41,444 bases of DNA. Source: Pelagophyceae sp. CCMP2097. Its lineage: Eukaryota; Sar; Pelagophyceae. Shown here piece after piece: positions 10,105-20,954 of the stretch (positions within the stretch are counted from its first letter, which is position 1; each line of letters begins with the position of its first letter). Made by a program: the position numbers and the translations under genes. The notes below the pieces were generated by a model, which was given only the letters and a program-made list of their open reading frames with translations, ran no database searches and was not told where the DNA came from. Location of the stretch: contig MU657224.1 of NCBI GenBank assembly GCA_026770575.1, positions 243,432 to 284,875 of the forward strand, given 5' to 3'.

Positions 10105-10188
10105 CGTCACGGAATCCGGTCTTGTGAACGACCGAAAAGGGTTAAATATAGATCATGTTCCTCGACAAAATCACCGCCTCCGCGCGAA

Positions 10189-12665
10189 TCACGCGGGCCT
10201 TCCGCTCGCCTCTTTTGGGCCTTTCACGGCCGCGCGGCGGTTGAAATCGATGAAACGGACGGCGGCGGCGACCGCTGCCACGTAGGCGCAGAGTACAATG
10301 ATGATTCGCGCGTCGTTTGCTTTCCAGGCCATGGTGTCGTGCGAGAGGTTGGCGAGGCCGCAGAAAACGTTGGAGCAGACGAACCAGGCCTAGCGGCGCC
10401 AGCAGTCTTGACCCGAAGACGGTCCAGAGAAGGGTCCGAGTCCCTCTGCGGAGCGGGGTCCGAGTCCCTCTTTGCGGTCCTGCCTTGCCGCAGCACCTCT
10501 GGCGCAGCCGGTGCTCACCAGTTGATGGCGGTCGGCGAGCCTGAGGAGCGAGTGGCGCGGGAGCCGGTTTCGGAAGGATCCGATATCCAAGAAGCGGACA
10601 GGGGCCGTGAAGGCAACCACCTAATAAAATTGGAAAAAGTCCGGGTCCATCGTCGAGGCCTCAATTGGGTGCATCCGTCGAGTGAGATGCGACCCCTTTG
10701 ACGAGTCGACAGTGGATACAATGTTCGTAGTGGACGCCGATGTGCTGCGAGTCCGCAATTTACTCCGAGCGTCAAGACCACGTAGCCCGCGTTCGCCAGA
10801 CGCCGCGACGGCTCCAAAACGCCCGATGAAACGGCGACGAGACAGGTGCAAGCCACGGCGGAAACGGCCAAGGCGGGCCCGACGGCAAATGATGAGGCCG
10901 CCGACCGTACGGCCTTTTCGCCGCGCCGGTCAGCTGCGCCGACGGGCGGCGCCTCGAGGCGGGAAATGGGGCCGGCGACGGCCCTACGAACGTGTCCGTC
11001 GGAGGGCGCAGGGCCTCTGCATCAAAGGGGCCTCTACATCAGAGGGGCCTCTATCGAGGTACTCACAGCGCGGCGCAGTGGATGGCGCAGTAGCCGAAGA
11101 GTGAGACGAGGCCCTCGCGGTCCGCGTGCCAGAGGCTTTGCAGTGCGGAGGGGCCCTTTGACGTTTCTACGAACCTCTGCGCGTGCAGAACCCAGGCGTC
11201 GTCGACGACCACTTCGCGAAGCGCGACGAGGAGCACTGAAACGAGCGCCGGGCGTTGCCGCAGCTGCGGCAGCGATTCGAGTCTTCGATGGAAGAGGTCC
11301 ACGCAGGCCTGTTTGAGCCGATATCGGCTCAAAGATCCACAGGCTCAGAGATCCACGGTCATTCAGAATCGTCTCTCCCTTCTTCTTCTATTACGCACTC
11401 CACTGAGGCCTTGCGGCGGTCCTCTGCGTGCTTCCATGGATGGGTCCGGGCGTACAAAGGTCCCCGGCGCACCGCAGTAGCGAAGAAGTTCCAATGAATG
11501 CCGTACTCGGAAACGTGCTCCGGGTACCCTAAAAGCTTCAGCGAAGCCAGGCGCAGCAGGCCCAGCACGGCGAGGGGGGCTGCGCCGCGCTTGAGCGGCG
11601 CGTGGGACCGGCGGTCGGCGACGAGCGCATTTCCGAAGACGAAGCTCCTAAGGCAAAAGCTCGAAACTCGTACGCCAAACCTCGCACGCGGACAAGGACC
11701 CTCCTGCAAAGGGGACAAACTAGAGAGGAGCCTCGAGGGGTCCGTAGAGGGACCGTATAGGGACCGTCTCCGTATCGGGGCCGCCGAGGGACTGCATAGG
11801 GACCGTCTCGGAACCCCACGTCCGTCTCGAACCCTGCCTCGGCGCCCCCAGACGCACCCGACTCCGAGGTCCATGAGCGAGAATCCGAATGCTTCAGTCT
11901 TGAGGTGCCTCCGCGGGAAGGCGCGAAAGTCGCAGGCCAGGATCACAATGGCCACGGATACCTACGTATGCCTCTTGCAGTGATGCCTACGTACGCCGAT
12001 TCCAGAGGCCGCAAACTCCAGACGAGCTCCTAGGACGCGGCAACGCGCGGCCTGCGCGCTACGAAAGGCGCGCAGGCCCTCGACGCCGCCGTCGAGCGCC
12101 AATGCGCGCGCGCCGCCGGCGCGGGGCACCTAACGGGCGATCCTCGCGTCTTTATAAAAACAAGCGGGCCGTCGACGCCGCCTCGTGCGAAAAAGAGCAG
12201 CGCGAGCGGCAGGAGCAGCAAGACCAGCGCCCGATCCGCCTGCGTGCGCTCCGCTGCGGGCGAAAACGCGCCTCTGGCTCCGGTCGGCCGCGTCTCTGGC
12301 TCCTTCGCTGGGTCCGCTTCTTACCGCGAGCGTGCACACCAGCGCGAGGGGCAGTGCGACGAGCGCGGCGTCGGCGGCGAAACAGCGCAGGAAGCCTTCG
12401 TCGGGCCGGCCGACTTTGAGGCGCAGGGAGAACCAGGCTGGGACGACCGCCTACTTGGTCCACTGCAGGCACGTTTGCGGCCCTTCCTGAGCGCCGTTGG
12501 CCGCATAGGGTTTCGTCCACCGGGGTGGCGCAGGGTGTAAGAATACCACTTGATCCAAGGGTGAAACTCCGGGTGTGGGCTCACCGTGGTCACGAGCAAA
12601 TCACAGAGACCGCCGCCGCTGCCGCCAGAGACGAAAGCCTCCTTTGCATCTTTCCAGGCCGCCAT
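10189..12665 (-). CDS. PIGW: PIG-W/GWT1, GPI-anchor inositol acyltransferase
   Basis: PIG-W/GWT1 is the ER membrane enzyme that acylates the inositol of glucosaminyl-phosphatidylinositol during GPI-anchor synthesis. Ten exons on the minus strand join in phase: 12,665-12,585, 12,450-12,325, 12,239-12,177, 12,129-12,037 (3' end tentative), 11,961-11,858, 11,647-11,473, 11,308-11,067, 10,983-10,764, 10,620-10,519, 10,389-10,189. The total is 1,407 nt, 468 residues, slightly shorter than the family. Family hallmarks occur in order: N-terminal KEAFVSG, ILACDFRAFPRRHLKTEAFG, SLMDLGVGSFVFGNALV, YPEHVSEYGIHWNFFATA, ADREGLVSLFGYCAIH, SRRLANAGYV, and a last exon AWFVCSNVFCGLANLSHD. Hydrophobic segments recur throughout. 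Introns are 47-210 bp; several contain GGGACCGTC-type or GGGGCCTCT minisatellites. The start ATG was chosen because it is followed by the conserved KEAFVS motif. The stop codon lies 85 bp from that of the convergent membrane-protein gene. Confidence 0.93.
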
Positions 12666-12849
12666 CGCCGGCGCGGAAGCCAAGCCGCCGCGCCGGAACC
12701 AACGAGCGAGACGCGGGGTGGACAACCCGACTTTTCGAAGTCCAAGCCCGGGTCGAATCAAACCTTTCGCTGAAAGCTGCCGGGGTTTCTGTTTTAGGGG
12801 TAGACCCGCTTTTCAAAATTACGATTCTCGAATTGAGACAAACTGTTTG

Positions 12850-13500
12850 ATGCAGTTTATTCCAGGCTCCCGAAGGGAGCCGTAGTAGTTCGTATTTGCA
12901 CCAGGGCACGTCGCCGAAAATAATCACCTAAAAAAAGTCGTTTAAATCGACTTATGTCGTGGTGCGAATTCCGGAACTGCCAAGTTGAAAACTGTCAAGT
13001 TTGGAAACTGTCGCCGGTCAGATGGTCGAAAAGCGCCTTCTGAGCCGAGATAAACGGTTGAGTTTGACCCTTTCCAAATGTTAAAAAGGATGTGTATCGC
13101 TGAAAAGACAACTATCGCATATCACGCTCGCAATAGAAGATTCGGACTCGCCGCTTCGGCGCGCGTCGAATGCGCTAAGTGGAGCCTTCAATCTCAAAAC
13201 GGCCAATTTTTGAGATTTTGAATAATTGGATCGTTTTTCAAATGGTGTCTAAACGAGTCGGGAATAACATAATCGGCATCGCCGCGCCCGCGCGGTCCCG
13301 AAACGTTAATTATTATGAAGAAACAGAAAACATCCAAATCCATGACATCATTGTATGATGACAGTAACCGCTGTAAAAAGTAAAATACGTAATTCGCAAC
13401 GTGCCTGCGTGTTTCGGACTCGCCGCGCCGGCGCGCTTCCGAAACGAGAAATCATAGAAAACATTGCGAAACCCTCTTCAATGTAACCGTAATCGCTGAA
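12850..13500 (+). repeat. AT-rich dispersed repeat block with hairpin, copy 1
   Basis: It starts with ATTCCAGGCTCCCGAAGGGAGCC (7-bp stem, GAA loop), then TTTGCACCAGGGCACGTCGCC. A block including GTCGAATGCGCTAAGTGG and ATTGGATCGTTTTTCAAATG follows, then one unit of the CGCCGCGCC satellite. The same order occurs at 17,437-18,258. Inverted or partial copies are at 20,228-21,345 and 23,745-23,932. No coding content. Confidence 0.8.
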
Positions 13501-16290
13501 AATGCAACATTCGTGTTCTGCTCCAAAAATTATAAAATCAGCCTCGCCGCGTCGGCGCGGTCCCAACGCGCTAGTTTTTTTTGGTTTGAGAGATTTCAAC
13601 TTAGAGCGACTCACACATGGCCGCGTACCTTTTGAAATAATTGACAATGAGTTTGACCCCCTTCGTCGGCGCAGCAACTGGAGGTCAACGAAGCGCGCGC
13701 GCCGGTCTCGACGCGAGCTTTCACGATCCGTCATTTTTAGCTCCGCGGGCGGGGTCCGCGCTGAGATACTCGCGCCCAAAGTTTAACGGAATGTCGTTTT
13801 AAATTTTGGCAATTTGACTTTGGAACATGCGTGCAGTACTTAAGATTTGATATGAACCTCCCGAGGCGCGATCAAGTTATCGAGCGCAGCGAGCCAAGTT
13901 TCGCCCAAACGAACGCGCAAACACTGTCGAATTAGATTATCACCGGAAATCTATTAACTATTTTTGGCTCGTGAAGGCGGCTGGCGCTGCGCCGGCCACT
14001 CCCGCGAGACGCCCTAGGCGCGCTTGTTTGGCTTTTTCGTCAACTGCCTTATTTTGGCGATTCTCTGCGAAAGCTTCTTAATTTAGTAGTTAATCAAGTC
14101 TAAACCTTAGGGCACAAATCAAAAGTCGATGAAGGCGCCAATGAGTTCCCGGCCAATTGAGACAGACGTTAGGGGCACTATGCCCGAACGTTATGTCCAA
14201 ATTGGCCGGCAATTCCTTGCCTCCAAAGTAGGCTACTAAAATTTCGCGGTTTGAGACGTTTCTTCTTCGCGCGCTGGTCTCCGAGGCGCCAACTAATACG
14301 ACTGGAGGGAGCGGCAAGAGCGCACGCGCTAAAAAAAAATTATCTTCGGCGATTCCTGTTGTGCAAATTCGACAGTGAAAAGTGGGGCTGCCGAGCCTAG
14401 GCCCGACGGCCTTCCCTGAGCCGGCAGGCGAGGTCTGGCGGCGGCGCGCGCACGCGCGGTACGTCCCGGCCGCGGAACCGGCTTCTTATCGGATGCCACT
14501 GACCGCATCGCGAAGTTAGAGCGCTTCCCGCGAGACCATTTTCGGACACACCGAAAACAGCCCGCGCGCCTCCAGGGGAAAGGAGGCTCGCGGTTCCGGG
14601 GTATAGGCACCGTGGCGCGTCCGTCGCGACACTCCTGACCCCAGGGGACGTCGGTGCGCGGCTGGGCGGTGCCTCCAAGTTCGGAGTTTGAGAGCGCTAG
14701 CAAAAACGGACTTCGATCCGTTAACCGGAGCTAAGTCCGGTATTAAAGGCTTTTTACACGAGCGGCCTAAAATTTATTCAGCGATTTCGGCTCGCTGCGT
14801 TCGAAAAGCGGGTCTATTAGGGGAAAGGCTTACGCGACGCGTGTCGTGGACGAGCAGGGCGCGGACGAACAGAGTCAAACAAGGAGCCACAGAGACCGAA
14901 CGGTTTCCAAGGGCAAAGGACGCCGCGCTCCGAGTAAGCGCACCTAGGCGCGGCATGGAGACGACGAGCACGGTCCTATAGACGGGCGCGCTCTGCGTCT
15001 CTCGGGCGTCTCTCGAGCGTCTCTCAAGCTCCCTGTCTCCTCCCGAAAGTAAAATTTGTTCGGAGTGGGAATTCAAAAGATTTAAATCAGTCCCTATATT
15101 CACAACCGCTGTTTGAGCCCAGAGGCGGAGCCCAGAGGCGGAGCTGGTTGGGTAGAACGCCCAGCCGCGCGACGACCGAGAGCCGGAAACAGCGGCCGTA
15201 AAAACAACACGGGTCTATTAGGGGGAGAGAGAATCGGACAGGGAGGTCGTTCTCACTAGTTCATGTCTCCGCGTATGCGCACACTCGGGGATAACTGCGC
15301 GCCGAGCGGAATTGCTTTCGAGGGCATTCCCTTCTCGCATTGCAATTGCAGAAATCACCCTCTCGGCGTTCCGTTGAAGAATTTGCGCTTCGTACGTTGA
15401 GGAATCGCGAGTGTCTTCGACTCGAGTCAACCAACTCAAGCGACCTCGCCAGATCCCCCCTCGCGCTCTAGTCCACGACGCGCGTCGCGTAAGCCTCCCC
15501 CCTCGCGCTCTACATCACCTTCAGAGAGACGTTTCGTTCCCTCGCTTGCGAGTGCGTTCGTTGCGTGTACTCAAAGGTATTAGGTCTACTGCGTCTACTT
15601 ACAGCGTGTGTTAAAATGGTTTTACACGAGGTCGCCGGTTCGAGCCCGGCTTTGTGTATAAAAAAAATCGGAAAAATGTCAGCAAGTGAAATGAATGTAC
15701 GCCGGTTCAAATCCGGGTCTGGGTACCAAAAACCTCAATAGGAATTGGATGTGCTTATATACACTTTTCTTAACTGGCTCCTGGCACTGGGACCGGAATT
15801 CTCTTTTGCCAGGGCATACGTCAGTGATAGATGGTGCCATATTTTCATGTCAACAGCCGCCCCTTGATGTGCAGTCTCGGCTGCTTTCTTGGATCAGGTG
15901 GTTTTTCACCCCTCGCGCTCCAGGTTGAGAGGGCTTTTCTTGTGTCAAGCTTGCCGGGTTTTATGTTTTCGAAGCGCGGGGGGTGGTGGGTATGCACGTG
16001 CCAGTGTGTTGACCATGTCAGTGGTCCGGGGGCTCCTGAGGGTCCACGAGCCTCGGTGTCTCCCACAGCCCAGGTGCTCCTGCGGGTCCGTTTTGGCGGT
16101 TTTGGCGGTTCGCTCCAGGCTCCTCAGGGTCGTGCTCCTGGCGGTCCGGGTGCCTCTGACCGCCCGGTCCGGGTGCTCCTAAGTCACTGCGTCCACCATC
16201 TCGATCGGAGCGTCGCTGCAACAACGCAAGGGGGCTCCAGGCCCAACTTGAATACACAACGGGCCTTAGTCGTTTCCAGGGTCTTGGTTC
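13500..16290. other. Gene-poor repeat-rich interval
   Basis: No gene is supported. It contains the inverted copy of the 1,905-1,980 repeat (13,715-13,790) and a GC-rich patch (14,390-14,700). It also has a diverged inverted repeat between about 14,815-14,870 and 15,455-15,510 (TTACGCGACGCG core), two AGAGGCGGAGC units at about 15,120, tRNA-like B boxes (below), and GGTCCGGGTGCTCCT minisatellite units at about 16,060-16,190. A minus-strand frame at 14,090-14,317 (75 codons) is less repetitive than its surroundings, but I cannot support it as a gene. Confidence 0.5.
15632..15740 (+). other. Two tRNA 3'-half-like sequences
   Basis: Near 15,640 a perfect five-pair T-arm is present (GCCGG, loop TTCGAGC, CCGGC). 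Near 15,710 a second B-box-like GGTTCAAATCC is followed by GGGTACCA. I could not find matching 5' acceptor strands or D and anticodon arms, so these look like tRNA-derived fragments, not functional tRNA genes. Confidence 0.35.
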
Positions 16291-16352
16291 TGCAAGGGTT
16301 CTGGTTCTTGGTTCTGCAAGGGTTGGTTCTGCAAGGGTTGGTTCTGCAAGGG
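16290..16352. repeat. GGGTTGGTTCTGCAA minisatellite
   Basis: About four units of GGTTCTGCAAGGGTT lie directly downstream of the stop codon of the minus-strand methyltransferase gene, in its presumed 3' UTR. Confidence 0.8.
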
Positions 16353-17164
16353 TTATTGGTTGTGGAACAGGGAGACTTGCGAGTCGGGCACGACGTTGTA
16401 ATTCAAGACTTGATTGCTCTTCTTTAGCCCAAACTCGGAAAACGCCGCCTTCAGCGCCGCCTGCCTGCGAGACGAGTACGCGACAAAGAGTGGCGTCCAA
16501 GTCGAGCGGTCGCCGAGGATGGTCCGCAATGCCGCGGCGAGGTCTTTGGGCGAGACGTTGGAAAAATGCGGGTCGAGAAACACGGCGTCAAAGTCGAAAT
16601 CAACAAAAACTGGCTTGTGCAAGTCGAATTCGAGGAAGTTTGGGACGACCTTGAAACGGTCGTCGCGGTCCAGGAGCAGGTAGGAAGATCCCGGTGGCAT
16701 CGCGGCCGCGAGCGAGGGGTTGCAGACGAGCAACGGCTTGGTGTACAAGCGCACGCGCTGCATGAGGGTGAGGGTTGATTATTACCCCGGGAAAGAGGCG
16801 CAGACGCGGAGTTTTTTACCTGCATAAGGCCCTGCGTCGTCTCCTTGTCGTAGGAGAACTGCTCGTGGTTGTGATTCTCGACGATTACGGCGTCGCGGAT
16901 GGCGAGCACGCCCAGCGCTGCAGGCGCGACCGACGTCGCGCGCCCGGCGCGGCGGATGCGCTCCAGGAGCTCGCTTTCCTTCTTCAATGCCCACGCATCC
17001 TCGCGGTCGCCCTTCTTGGCGCGCTTGTTGGCGTGCAAGTGCGTGCATCGTCTGCGCACTTGAGTCTGCGACGGCCGGTTTGTGCCAGATTGCGCGCTCC
17101 GCGCCAAACGCGGCCGCTGCAGCGCTGAGACGGCGGCGAGCACCAGGAAAACGAGGAGCGCCAT
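16353..17164 (-). CDS. N6-adenine-methyltransferase-family protein (EEF1AKMT1-like), organelle or secretory leader
   Basis: Exon 1 is 17,164-16,820 and exon 2 is 16,757-16,353 (249 residues), with a phase-0 62-bp GT-AG intron. Residues 1-20 (MALLVFLVLAAVSALQRPRL) form a signal peptide with a possible Ala-Ser-type cleavage context. An Arg/Ser/Thr-rich stretch follows, as in bipartite plastid leaders of secondary-plastid algae; plastid targeting is inference. The body follows the order of the EEF1AKMT1/N6AMT2 family: the ENHNHEQFSYDKETTQ segment, LLVCNPSLAAAMP, the LLLDRDDRF strand, FLEFDLHKP, and VFLDPHFSN in the position of the DPPF/Y methyltransferase motif. His replaces the second Pro. Family members methylate a lysine of elongation factor 1A, but substrate and activity here are unproven. 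The intron is unusual: it matches a transposable-element terminus and is bordered by an 8-bp direct repeat. Confidence 0.78.
16758..16819 (-). other. Introner-like intron
   Basis: In gene sense it runs GTAAAAAACTCC ... CTCATGCAG. Bases 16,763-16,811 match the right terminal 50 bp of the element at 26,224-26,869, including CTCTTTCCCGGG, ATAATC and ACCCTCAC. The last eight exon-1 bases (TTATGCAG) and the last eight intron bases (TCATGCAG) form an imperfect direct repeat, so the 3' splice site would lie in a target-site duplication. Confidence 0.7.
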
Positions 17165-17229
17165 TCAGGCCCGCCCCGACGTTTGAGGGAGTGCCTTCCG
17201 CAAGAAAGATGGTCACCCAAATACAGGCT

Positions 17230-17432
17230 TATTGAGCCTTTGGGTAACTAATAAACTCCTTTTCGGGTACTTATTGAGATATTGTGAAGATTTGATGACG
17301 AACGATGGGGCGTCCTATAGGACGTTATTTTGGATGATTGCGCTCGCAACCGCTCTGGAAGTCGGTGGCATGGCGTTGGCAACGCATAGGCCCATCCTCT
17401 TGGCTCTCTAGAGGCATGTATTGGCTTTTTAT
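17230..17432 (+). repeat. Fragment of a repeat with a conserved reading frame, copy 2
   Basis: The sequence CGATGGGGCGTCCT to TTGGCTCTCTAGAGG matches 33,187-33,290. Read in the corresponding frame it encodes FWMIALATALEVGG, identical over 14 residues to the other copy despite silent differences. It ends in a stop (TAG) at the point where the other copy continues with CAG. Confidence 0.6.
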
Positions 17433-17436
17433 AATA

Positions 17437-18258
17437 TTCCAGGCTCCCGAAGGGAGCCGAAGTAGTTTGTGTTTGCACCAGGGCACGTCGCCGAAAAGAA
17501 TCGCCTAAAAAAAGTCGTCGAAATCAAATTCTGTTGTGGTGCAAAATCCGGAACTGGCAAGTTTGTAATATGTCACCGGTCAGAAAGTCGAAAAAACGCC
17601 TTCTAGGCCGAGCAAAACGGCTGAGTTTGACCTTTTCCAAATTGTTAAAAAGTATGATTATCGCTGAAATATGCAACTTTCGCGAATCGCGCTAAAAAAA
17701 GCAGATTCGAACTAACCGCTTTGGCGCGCGTCGAATGCGCTAAGTGGCGCCTTCAATCATAAAACTGTCAATTTTGGGATTTTGAATAATTGGATCGTTT
17801 TTCAAATGACGTCTAAACGAGTCGGAAATAACACAATCGGCATCGCCGCGCCGGCGCGGTCCCGAAACGCTAAATATTATGAAGAAACACAAAACATCCA
17901 AATCCGTGACATCATTTTTTTGATGACAGTAACCGCTGTAAAAAAATTAAAATACGTAATTCGCAACGCGCTTACGTAATTCGAACTCGCCGCGCCGGCG
18001 CAGTCCCGAAACGCTAAATATAATGAAGAAACACAAACATCCAAATCCGTGACATCATTTTTTTGATGACAGTAACCGCTGTAAAAAATTTAAAATACGT
18101 AATTCGCAACGCGCTTACGTAATTCGGACTCGCCGCGCCGGCGCGGTTCAGAAACGCTAAATATTATGAAGAAACACAAAACATCCAAATCCGTGACATC
18201 ATTGTATGATGACAGTAACCGCTGTAAATAATTTAAAATACGTAATTCGCAACGCGCC
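17437..18258 (+). repeat. Hairpin repeat plus 143-bp satellite array
   Basis: The first part repeats 12,853-13,470 (hairpin, TTTGCACCAGGGCACGTCGCC block). It is followed by three tandem units of 143-144 bp starting at about 17,843, 17,987 and 18,130. Each has CGCCGCGCCGGCGC, GAAGAAACACAAA and GATGACAGTAACCGCTGTAA. The array is interrupted at 18,259 by the next element. Confidence 0.85.
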
Positions 18259-18260
18259 TA

Positions 18261-18813
18261 CAAGGGGTATCGCTTATAACACCAGGGACTTGCTGTCAAT
18301 TGCAGCATTCGTCGGAGGCTGTTTTGCTCCTGTTGGGGGTGGTAGAGGACGCCGCGCTGAGTCCCATGATGCCCGGTCCAGTAAAAATCTTCTGTTAAAA
18401 ACGCTAAAGCTGGAAATCCAGACGTCAGTTTTGGCTCGTCTGAAGCTCCACTCGCGGCACTCGTACTGGACCGGCCATATACCACCCCAGTGCGTATGGA
18501 CCCGCCCCGTCACATAGCCAGAATTTCGATCCCTGCGGTCCTGCAATTGACAGCCGGGCCCGACCTTTCCGATAGAGGAGGCAAAATCAAGTCAAAATCA
18601 AGGTAAGAAGGCAAATAAAGATTTTATCGAGTCCATTATATTGGGGGAAGCGCTTGTTCGCGCGCTTGCAAGGCGCCCTCCACGCGGCTGATCATTTCAC
18701 GGACACCCGGGGGGGTAGGGAAGCCCATAGCGACCACGCCCACGCCCGCGGGCGGCCTCCAGGAGCCAAAACTTTGCGTCACTTGAGACTGGTTTCATCG
18801 CCGATCCCCCTTG
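18261..18813 (+). mobile_element. 552-bp CAAGGGG miniature element, copy L
   Basis: Outer end CAAGGGGTATCGCTTATAAC and inner end CGCCGATCCCCCTTG are flanked by TA at 18,259-18,260 and 18,814-18,815. It is inserted into the satellite array, whose sequence resumes afterwards. About 95% identical, in reverse orientation, to 22,956-23,506. Its short inverted ends (CAAGGGG), TA flanks and lack of a transposase frame suggest a Tc1/mariner-type MITE. It carries an internal inverted pair (CTGTCAATTGCAG / CTGCAATTGACAG). Confidence 0.82.
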
Positions 18814-18815
18814 TA

Positions 18816-19100
18816 ATTGTTTCAGACTCGCCGCGCCTGCGCGCTTCCGAAACGGGAATTTATAGTAAACATTGCTAAATCTTCTTCGAAGTAACCGTAA
18901 TCGCTGAAAATTCATCGTTCGTGTTCTGTCGCTGAAAATGATGAATTCGGACTTGCCGCTTTAGCGCGCGTCGAATGCGCCAAGTGGTGTCTTAATTCTT
19001 AAAACTGTCAAAATTTGAGAATTTAAACATATTTCGTTGATTTTCAAGCAATTGCAAATGATCTGTTGCTTTGAATTTGCATGCAATTGCCATGATTTTC
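18816..19100 (+). repeat. Satellite-related AT-rich repeat
   Basis: Continuation of the satellite family (ACTCGCCGCGCC at 18,828, TCGAATGCGCCAAGTGG near 18,970). No gene. Confidence 0.7.
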
Positions 19101-19690
19101 AAACGATGTCGGCGCTTCGGCCGGCTGCAACTAAACGCGCGCGCCGGTCTCGGTGCGCGCGAGCGGCGATTCTTAAAAGCCAACCTGTCGAACGCTATCG
19201 GCGCCCCGGGACCGCGAGACGCCGGCCCGCTCAGAAGCAGCCGCGCGCCGGGCGACGTCGCCCGCGCGCGCGACGTCGTCCGTGCGGCGGATTTCGCCAG
19301 CGCGGCTGTCACTGGACTCGGCGAGGCCACCGTGCGCATTGGGCGCCGTCGTCCGCGCGCCGAGCAACGTCGCCGAGCTCGAGGCCGCCGCCATCGTGGC
19401 GCCGCCGACGACGACGAAACGACGCTTGCGCCCGAGGTGATCGCTCGGACAGCCCCCGTCCGCCCTGTACACTCAGACTCTTTTTCGAGTGTCGAGCCGG
19501 GCCGGCGCCGGCGCCGGGCCGCGGCTTGCAGGGTCTCCACGTTCGTGACAATGTCTGGAGCCACCGAACTAAGGTCTGAGGTGCCGCGTGGGGAATGGGC
19601 TCATGGGATCCAGCCTATCCAATATGGGGTATGTGATCCCACATGGGATCCCATATTGGATCCCACGGGGCGGCGGGGTTCCCACGTACC
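19100..19690. other. GC-rich island, gene status unclear
   Basis: Bases 19,100-19,565 are as GC-rich as the real exons and are open in several frames on both strands. The minus frame at 18,992-19,564 begins MAPDIVTNVETLQ; another minus frame contains FVVVGGATMAAASSSATLLG. None shows a recognisable domain or convincing splice pattern. It may be a gene remnant. It is followed by a palindromic stretch (GGGATCCCATATTGGATCCC) at about 19,649. Confidence 0.3.
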
Positions 19691-19732
19691 CTAACCCTCG
19701 CTGGTCTGCTACTCCAAAAACGTCGTATTTGA

Positions 19733-20228
19733 GGTCCTTGCCGTTTATTCAACGTCAGTTTACGGTAAGGGCCCTTCGGGTCCTTTGATTGAAGGATTAC
19801 CAGGGGCAATTTTGTCTGTCCGTCTGTCTGTCCGTCTGTCCTTCTGTCCTTCTGTCCTTCTGTCTGTCCGTCCCCGGGTAAATCCGCGAAGTTCCGCCTT
19901 TGGGAAGAAAAGGGCAGCAACTCGGCCGATTCAGCGATTGGTGGTTGATGCGATTGCCAAAATTGGGAGTGGAGGTCGAGCAGGAGCCTCATTGAAATCA
20001 TCATAGAAGAAGTTTTTGGTCACAGGCTCGAATCTGGTCGGCCGCAAAAAAAACAAAAAACAAATAGCTCAATAAGAAATAAAAAATAAAAAATAAAGAT
20101 AAGGAGGATCAGAAGGTTCAGCGATTAGATAAATATTTTTTTAATTATTTACGTGGGCATTGCAATGGGATTTGTCTGTATCCTTCGCTCGAAGTCGGGT
20201 CCTCCGTGTGCCTCCGGCGCGCTCTAGT
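19733..20228 (+). repeat. tRNA-related 500-bp dispersed repeat (SINE-like), copy 2
   Basis: Aligns end to end with 4,333-4,873. It carries a single B-box-plus-A-run module at about 20,002-20,065, against two modules in copy 1, and a longer TGTC/CTTC run. It ends at the same GCGCGCTC boundary. Confidence 0.75.
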
Positions 20229-20763
20229 AATAGTCGAGATAAACGTTTGAGTTTGACCCCCTTCCAAATGTTCAAAAGGACGTTGGTCGCTGAAAATATT
20301 AACTATCGCGAATCAAGCTAAAATTAGCAGATACCAACTCGGCGCTCCAGCGCGCGTCGAATGCGCTAAGTGAAACTTCCAATCTCAAAACAGTCAATTT
20401 TTAAGATTTTAAAAATTTGATCGTTTTCAAATGGTGTCTAAACGAGTCAATAATAACAAATTCGTCATCGCCGCGCCGGCGCGCTTCGGAAACGCTCATT
20501 TTTATCAAGAAACGCAAAAGATCCAAATCCATGTATGATGACAGTAACCGCTGTAAAAGGTATAATGTAATTCGCAACGTGATACAGTGATTCGGACTCG
20601 CCGCGCCGACGCGCTACCGAAACGCTCATTTTTTAAATCAAGAAACACAAAAGATCCAAATCCATGTATGATGACAGTAACCGCTGTAAAAAGTAAAATA
20701 CGCAAATCGCAATTTGATAAAGTGATTCGTACTTGCCGCGCCGGCGCGGTTCCGAAACGCTTA

Positions 20764-20954
20764 GGAAGTTCTACCCCCCAATTAGAATTGGCTTTCCTGG
20801 AAATCCCCCAATTAGAATCAACCTTTTTCTGAACATATTCTGCTCTATCGGAGCACCGGGATTCCCTTTTTCTGAACAAATTATATTTCCAAGCTCCCTG
20901 ATTGGTCAGAAAAGATTCTAATTGGGGATTATTCTAATTGGGGGTGGAGCTTCC
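20764..20954. mobile_element. Miniature element with doubled-motif ends, copy 2
   Basis: TA lies on each side (20,762-20,763 and 20,955-20,956). The ends start GGAAG(T/C)TC. The left end has CCCCCAATTAGAAT twice and the right end its complement twice. It is 191 bp and sits inside a satellite unit, so the empty site is predictable. Interior TTTTTCTGAACAAATT is shared with copy 1 at 4,046-4,234, although the doubled end motifs differ. Confidence 0.85.

Noticed and set aside
10846..11316. Plus-strand frames over 10.2-12.7 kb
   Set aside because: Antisense shadows of PIG-W exons, which are fixed by conserved protein motifs and intron phases on the minus strand.
14694..14740. Minus-strand tRNA-like double hairpin
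   Set aside because: Two perfect small hairpins (ACGGA/TCCGT and CCGGA/TCCGG) look tRNA-like, but loops and spacing do not fit a cloverleaf.
15632..15740. Functional tRNA genes
   Set aside because: Only T-arm and B-box-like parts are found. No matching acceptor 5' strand, D-arm or anticodon arm could be built. The minus-strand peptide AGLEPATS is the usual artefact of translating a tRNA-like sequence.
16353..17164. DNA N6-adenine methyltransferase
   Set aside because: The family name is historical. Motif order and size fit the EEF1A lysine methyltransferase branch better, and no DNA-recognition domain is visible.
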